This document shows, piece after piece, positions 61,984 through 64,000 of a stretch of 64,000 nt of DNA. Within the stretch, counting starts at the first letter, position 1; each line of letters opens with the position of its first letter. A program made the translations under genes and the position numbers. The notes beneath the pieces were generated by a model that had not been told where the DNA came from, did no database searches, and saw only the letters and a list, made by a program, of their open reading frames with translations. The stretch lies in assembly GCF_001422485.1 (NCBI RefSeq), contig NZ_LMNF01000001.1, forward strand, positions 131,900 to 195,899, written 5' to 3'. Origin of the DNA: Agreia sp. Leaf283 (GTDB taxonomy: Bacteria > Actinomycetota > Actinomycetes > Actinomycetales > Microbacteriaceae).

Positions 61984-62613
61984 ATGGCCGGTCGCATCGA
62001 GATCGATCTGTTCAGCACGCTCGACGGCGTTATGCAGGCCCCGGGCGGGCCCGAGGAGGACCCGTCCGGTGGTTTCGGCTTCGGCGGGTGGCAGGCGCCG
62101 ATGAACGACGAGGCCGTGGGCGAGCAGGTGATCGAGGGCATCCGGCGCATGGATGCGCTCCTGCTGGGTCGGCGCACCTACGACATCTTCGCCGCGTACT
62201 GGCCGAACCAGCTCGTCGGCGATGGCGGTGTCGAGAACGAGATCGCGGCCGCCTTCGATGCCATCCCGAAGTACGTGGCCTCGCGGGGGGAGCCGGAACT
62301 GCCGTGGCGGGACTCGCACCTGCTCGGCCCCGATCTGGCGTCCGAGATCGACGCACTCCGCGAGCGCCACCGCGAGGTGCACGTGATCGGCAGCATCGAC
62401 CTCGCTCGCACCCTGGTGGCCGAGGGCCTCTTCGACCAGCTCAACCTGTGGGTCTATCCGATCGTGCTCGGCGCGGGCAAACGCCTCTTCCCGGCCGACG
62501 GCCCGGCCATGAGACTCGAGCCTCTCTCGTCGTCGACGGTCTCCAGGGAGGGAACGCTCCTCCTCCGATACGGCCCGACGGGCGAGGTGCCCGCCACGGG
62601 CGATATGACATGA
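61984..62613 (+). CDS. DHFR-fold reductase (RibD C-terminal domain-like)
   Basis: A 209-residue protein of the dihydrofolate-reductase-like RibD C-terminal family, with RIEIDLFSTLDGVMQAPGGPEEDPSGGFGFGGW, MDALLLGRRTYDIFAAYWP, VHVIGSIDLARTLVAEGLFDQL and YPIVLGAGKRLFPADGP. Such stand-alone proteins are NADPH-dependent reductases of unknown substrate. It follows pgi by 31 bp with AAGGAGAG before the ATG. Confidence 0.93.
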   Translation: MAGRIEIDLFSTLDGVMQAPGGPEEDPSGGFGFGGWQAPMNDEAVGEQVIEGIRRMDALLLGRRTYDIFAAYWPNQLVGDGGVENEIAAAFDAIPKYVASRGEPELPWRDSHLLGPDLASEIDALRERHREVHVIGSIDLARTLVAEGLFDQLNLWVYPIVLGAGKRLFPADGPAMRLEPLSSSTVSREGTLLLRYGPTGEVPATGDMT

Positions 62614-62633
62614 AGGAGTCGTAGGCTGACAAC

Positions 62634-63122
62634 ATGAACCTCGACGACATTCCCATCACCACGACGACCGGTGAAGAGACCACCCTCGGCGCCTACGACG
62701 GCGTGAGGCTGATCGTCAACGTCGCTTCTCGCTGCGGCCTCGCCCCGCAGTACGAGAAGCTCGAGACGCTGCAGAAGACCTACGGAGACCAGGGCTTCAC
62801 CGTGCTCGGCTTCCCCAGCAACCAGTTCCTCCAGGAGCTCTCGAGCGACGAGGCTATTCAGGAGTACTGCTCGACGACGTGGGGCATCACCTTCCCCATC
62901 TTCGAGAAGATCCGGGTCAACGGCCGCAACGCCCACCCGCTCTACAAGGAGCTCACCAAGACGCCCGACGTCGACGGCAAGAAGGGGCGCATCAGCTGGA
63001 ACTTCGAGAAGTTCGTGGTCACCCCCGACGGCGCGGTGCACCGGTTCAGCCCGCGCACGGAGCCCGACGACCCCGCCATCATCGGGCTGATCGAATCGTC
63101 GCTGCCCACCCCGTCGCAGTAG
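62634..63122 (+). CDS. Glutathione peroxidase-family protein
   Basis: A 162-residue thiol peroxidase of the GPx family. It has LIVNVASRCGLAPQYEKLE with Cys where animal enzymes have selenocysteine, GFPSNQF with the conserved Gln region, and SWNFEKFVV with the catalytic Trp-Asn. In bacteria without glutathione the electron donor is usually thioredoxin. It reduces hydrogen or lipid peroxides. The gene sits 20 bp after the reductase. Confidence 0.95.
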   Translation: MNLDDIPITTTTGEETTLGAYDGVRLIVNVASRCGLAPQYEKLETLQKTYGDQGFTVLGFPSNQFLQELSSDEAIQEYCSTTWGITFPIFEKIRVNGRNAHPLYKELTKTPDVDGKKGRISWNFEKFVVTPDGAVHRFSPRTEPDDPAIIGLIESSLPTPSQ

Positions 63123-63127
63123 CCGCG

Positions 63128-63640
63128 GTGCGGAGCGATCCGGCGACCGTCGCCCCGGAGCACCGCGCGGAGGCGCTGAAGGAACGCGTCTACGTCACCT
63201 TCACCAGCCTCGCGGTGGTGCTGGCGATGCAGTCGCACTCCACAGACGAGCTCAGTGCTGGCGAAGCGGCATCGACCCTGAGCATCACGGTGATCGGCAC
63301 CCTGCTCGCGGTCTTCGTGGCCGACGTCGTCTCCCACCTCGCGGTGCACGCGACCGTGCCGACAGCGGCGGAGATCCGACGCATGGCCGCGGTGAGCTTC
63401 GGAGCCTTCGCCACGGTCGTGCTCCCCCTCATCTTCATCGGGTTCGCCGCTCTCGATGCCTGGAGCGTCGACGCGGCCCTGCGCGCATCCACCATCGCCC
63501 TCACGATCTCGCTGATCGCCATCGGCTTTCTCGCCGTGCGCCGCGTGAAACTGGCCTGGTGGCAACGCCTCATCGTGCTGGGAGCGGAGTTCGCCGTCGG
63601 CGCAGCGGTGGTCGGCCTCGAACTGCTGGCGCACGGCTGA
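63128..63640 (+). CDS. Four-helix membrane protein of unknown function
   Basis: A 170-residue protein with four hydrophobic helices (about 50-75, 88-115, 118-140, 145-168), the first after a polar lead EHRAEALKERVYVTFTSLAVVLAMQSH. The GTG at 63128 lies 5 bp after the gpx stop. No family could be named from sequence. The short spacing suggests it is cotranscribed with gpx. Confidence 0.72.
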   Translation: MRSDPATVAPEHRAEALKERVYVTFTSLAVVLAMQSHSTDELSAGEAASTLSITVIGTLLAVFVADVVSHLAVHATVPTAAEIRRMAAVSFGAFATVVLPLIFIGFAALDAWSVDAALRASTIALTISLIAIGFLAVRRVKLAWWQRLIVLGAEFAVGAAVVGLELLAHG

Positions 63641-63659
63641 GCACTCGTAGGCTTGATGC

Positions 63660-64000
63660 ATGGGTGGTCCCACGGAACCTCGTGACTCGCGGCTGAACGT
63701 CGCCCGGTATCAGGTCGACAAGCTCACGCCCGAGAGCGAACGCGACGACGATGCGGCCGACGCCGGACAGCCGACCATGGAGCAGCGGGCGCAGATCGTC
63801 GAGATCTCGATCCAGCAGGCCATGCGCCGGGGCGACTTCGACGATCTGCCCGGCGCGGGCAAGCCTCTGACGGGCCTGCAGAACGCCTACGACCCGAACT
63901 GGTGGATCAGGCAGAAGATCGAGCGGGAGCGTCTGACCGGACTGGGTCCGCCGGCGCTGACCCTCCGAACGGAGGATGCCGAGCTCGACGAGCGCCTCGA
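63660..64000 (+). CDS. DUF1992 protein, 3' end outside window
   Basis: The first 113 codons of a DUF1992 (DnaJ homologue subfamily C28-like) protein. After a variable lead it shows IVEISIQQAMRRGDFDDLPGAGKPLTGLQNAYDPNWWIRQKIERERL, the family signature of AmxRGxFDxLPGxGKPL followed by W. The function of the family is unknown. The reading frame is open to the end of the window. Confidence 0.9.
   Translation, partial: MGGPTEPRDSRLNVARYQVDKLTPESERDDDAADAGQPTMEQRAQIVEISIQQAMRRGDFDDLPGAGKPLTGLQNAYDPNWWIRQKIERERLTGLGPPALTLRTEDAELDERL

Noticed and set aside
62634-63122. Selenocysteine in the glutathione peroxidase
   Set aside because: The active-site codon is a cysteine codon and no in-frame TGA occurs.

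Overview
The window is chromosomal DNA from a high-GC Gram-positive actinobacterium, most likely a member of the Micrococcales close to Microbacteriaceae. This is inferred from gene content and layout: very high G+C at third codon positions, frequent GTG/TTG starts, many ATGA/TGATG overlaps, a PASTA-type penicillin-binding protein next to a DUF4177-RidA pair (the arrangement seen around mycobacterial Rv3678-Rv3683), an Rv2578c-type radical SAM gene, DUF1707, DUF1992 and malate:quinone oxidoreductase. No prophage, insertion sequence, rRNA or CRISPR array was seen. Two tRNA genes (Pro-CGG, Ser-GGA) are present.

Layout. 1-6.9 kb: end of acs, RidA/DUF4177, a bifunctional PBP, a metallophosphoesterase, tRNA-Pro, thymidine kinase, and a radical SAM gene behind a LexA-like operator. 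6.9-9.7 kb: a translationally coupled pair, a LuxI/FeeM-like acyltransferase and a cysteine-free ThiF/E1-like protein, divergent from a TetR-type regulator. 9.7-17.2 kb: a signalling run on the minus strand (response regulator, histidine kinase, degenerate kinase-like membrane protein, mqo, GGDEF-EAL protein, and a second response regulator whose phosphorylatable Asp is Ala). 17.3-22.6 kb: SGNH esterase, cellulose-synthase-like glycosyltransferase, divergent GH18-like protein with carbohydrate-binding modules, DUF1707. 22.7-31 kb: asd and lysC, separated by an inserted AbiEi/DUF559-like gene with identical 65-bp nested palindromes on both sides, then a PolA-like polymerase, recR and dnaX.

31.2-46.7 kb holds the most striking locus. 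It is a phosphate (pst) operon in which pstC-pstA-pstS and pstB are separated by six genes for secreted or membrane-anchored proteins: a 901-aa PstS-like protein, a smaller PstS-like protein, a WxL-like/Ig-like protein, a DUF916-like protein, a stalk-like membrane protein and a sortase-fold protein that has lost its catalytic residues. The operon ends in a PASTA-type Ser/Thr kinase. I read this as a surface assembly grafted onto phosphate uptake.

46.7-64 kb: a GNAT protein, a large ATP-binding LuxR (LAL-type) regulator, ackA-pta, a SipW signal-peptidase operon with three exported proteins, an NAD(P)-binding protein, tRNA-Ser, a lipoprotein, a WXG100-calpain fusion (candidate type VII secreted protease) with a small partner gene, an ECF sigma factor, pgi, a DHFR-fold reductase, glutathione peroxidase, a membrane protein and the start of a DUF1992 gene. 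All calls rest on reading motifs and gene order; no database search was possible.
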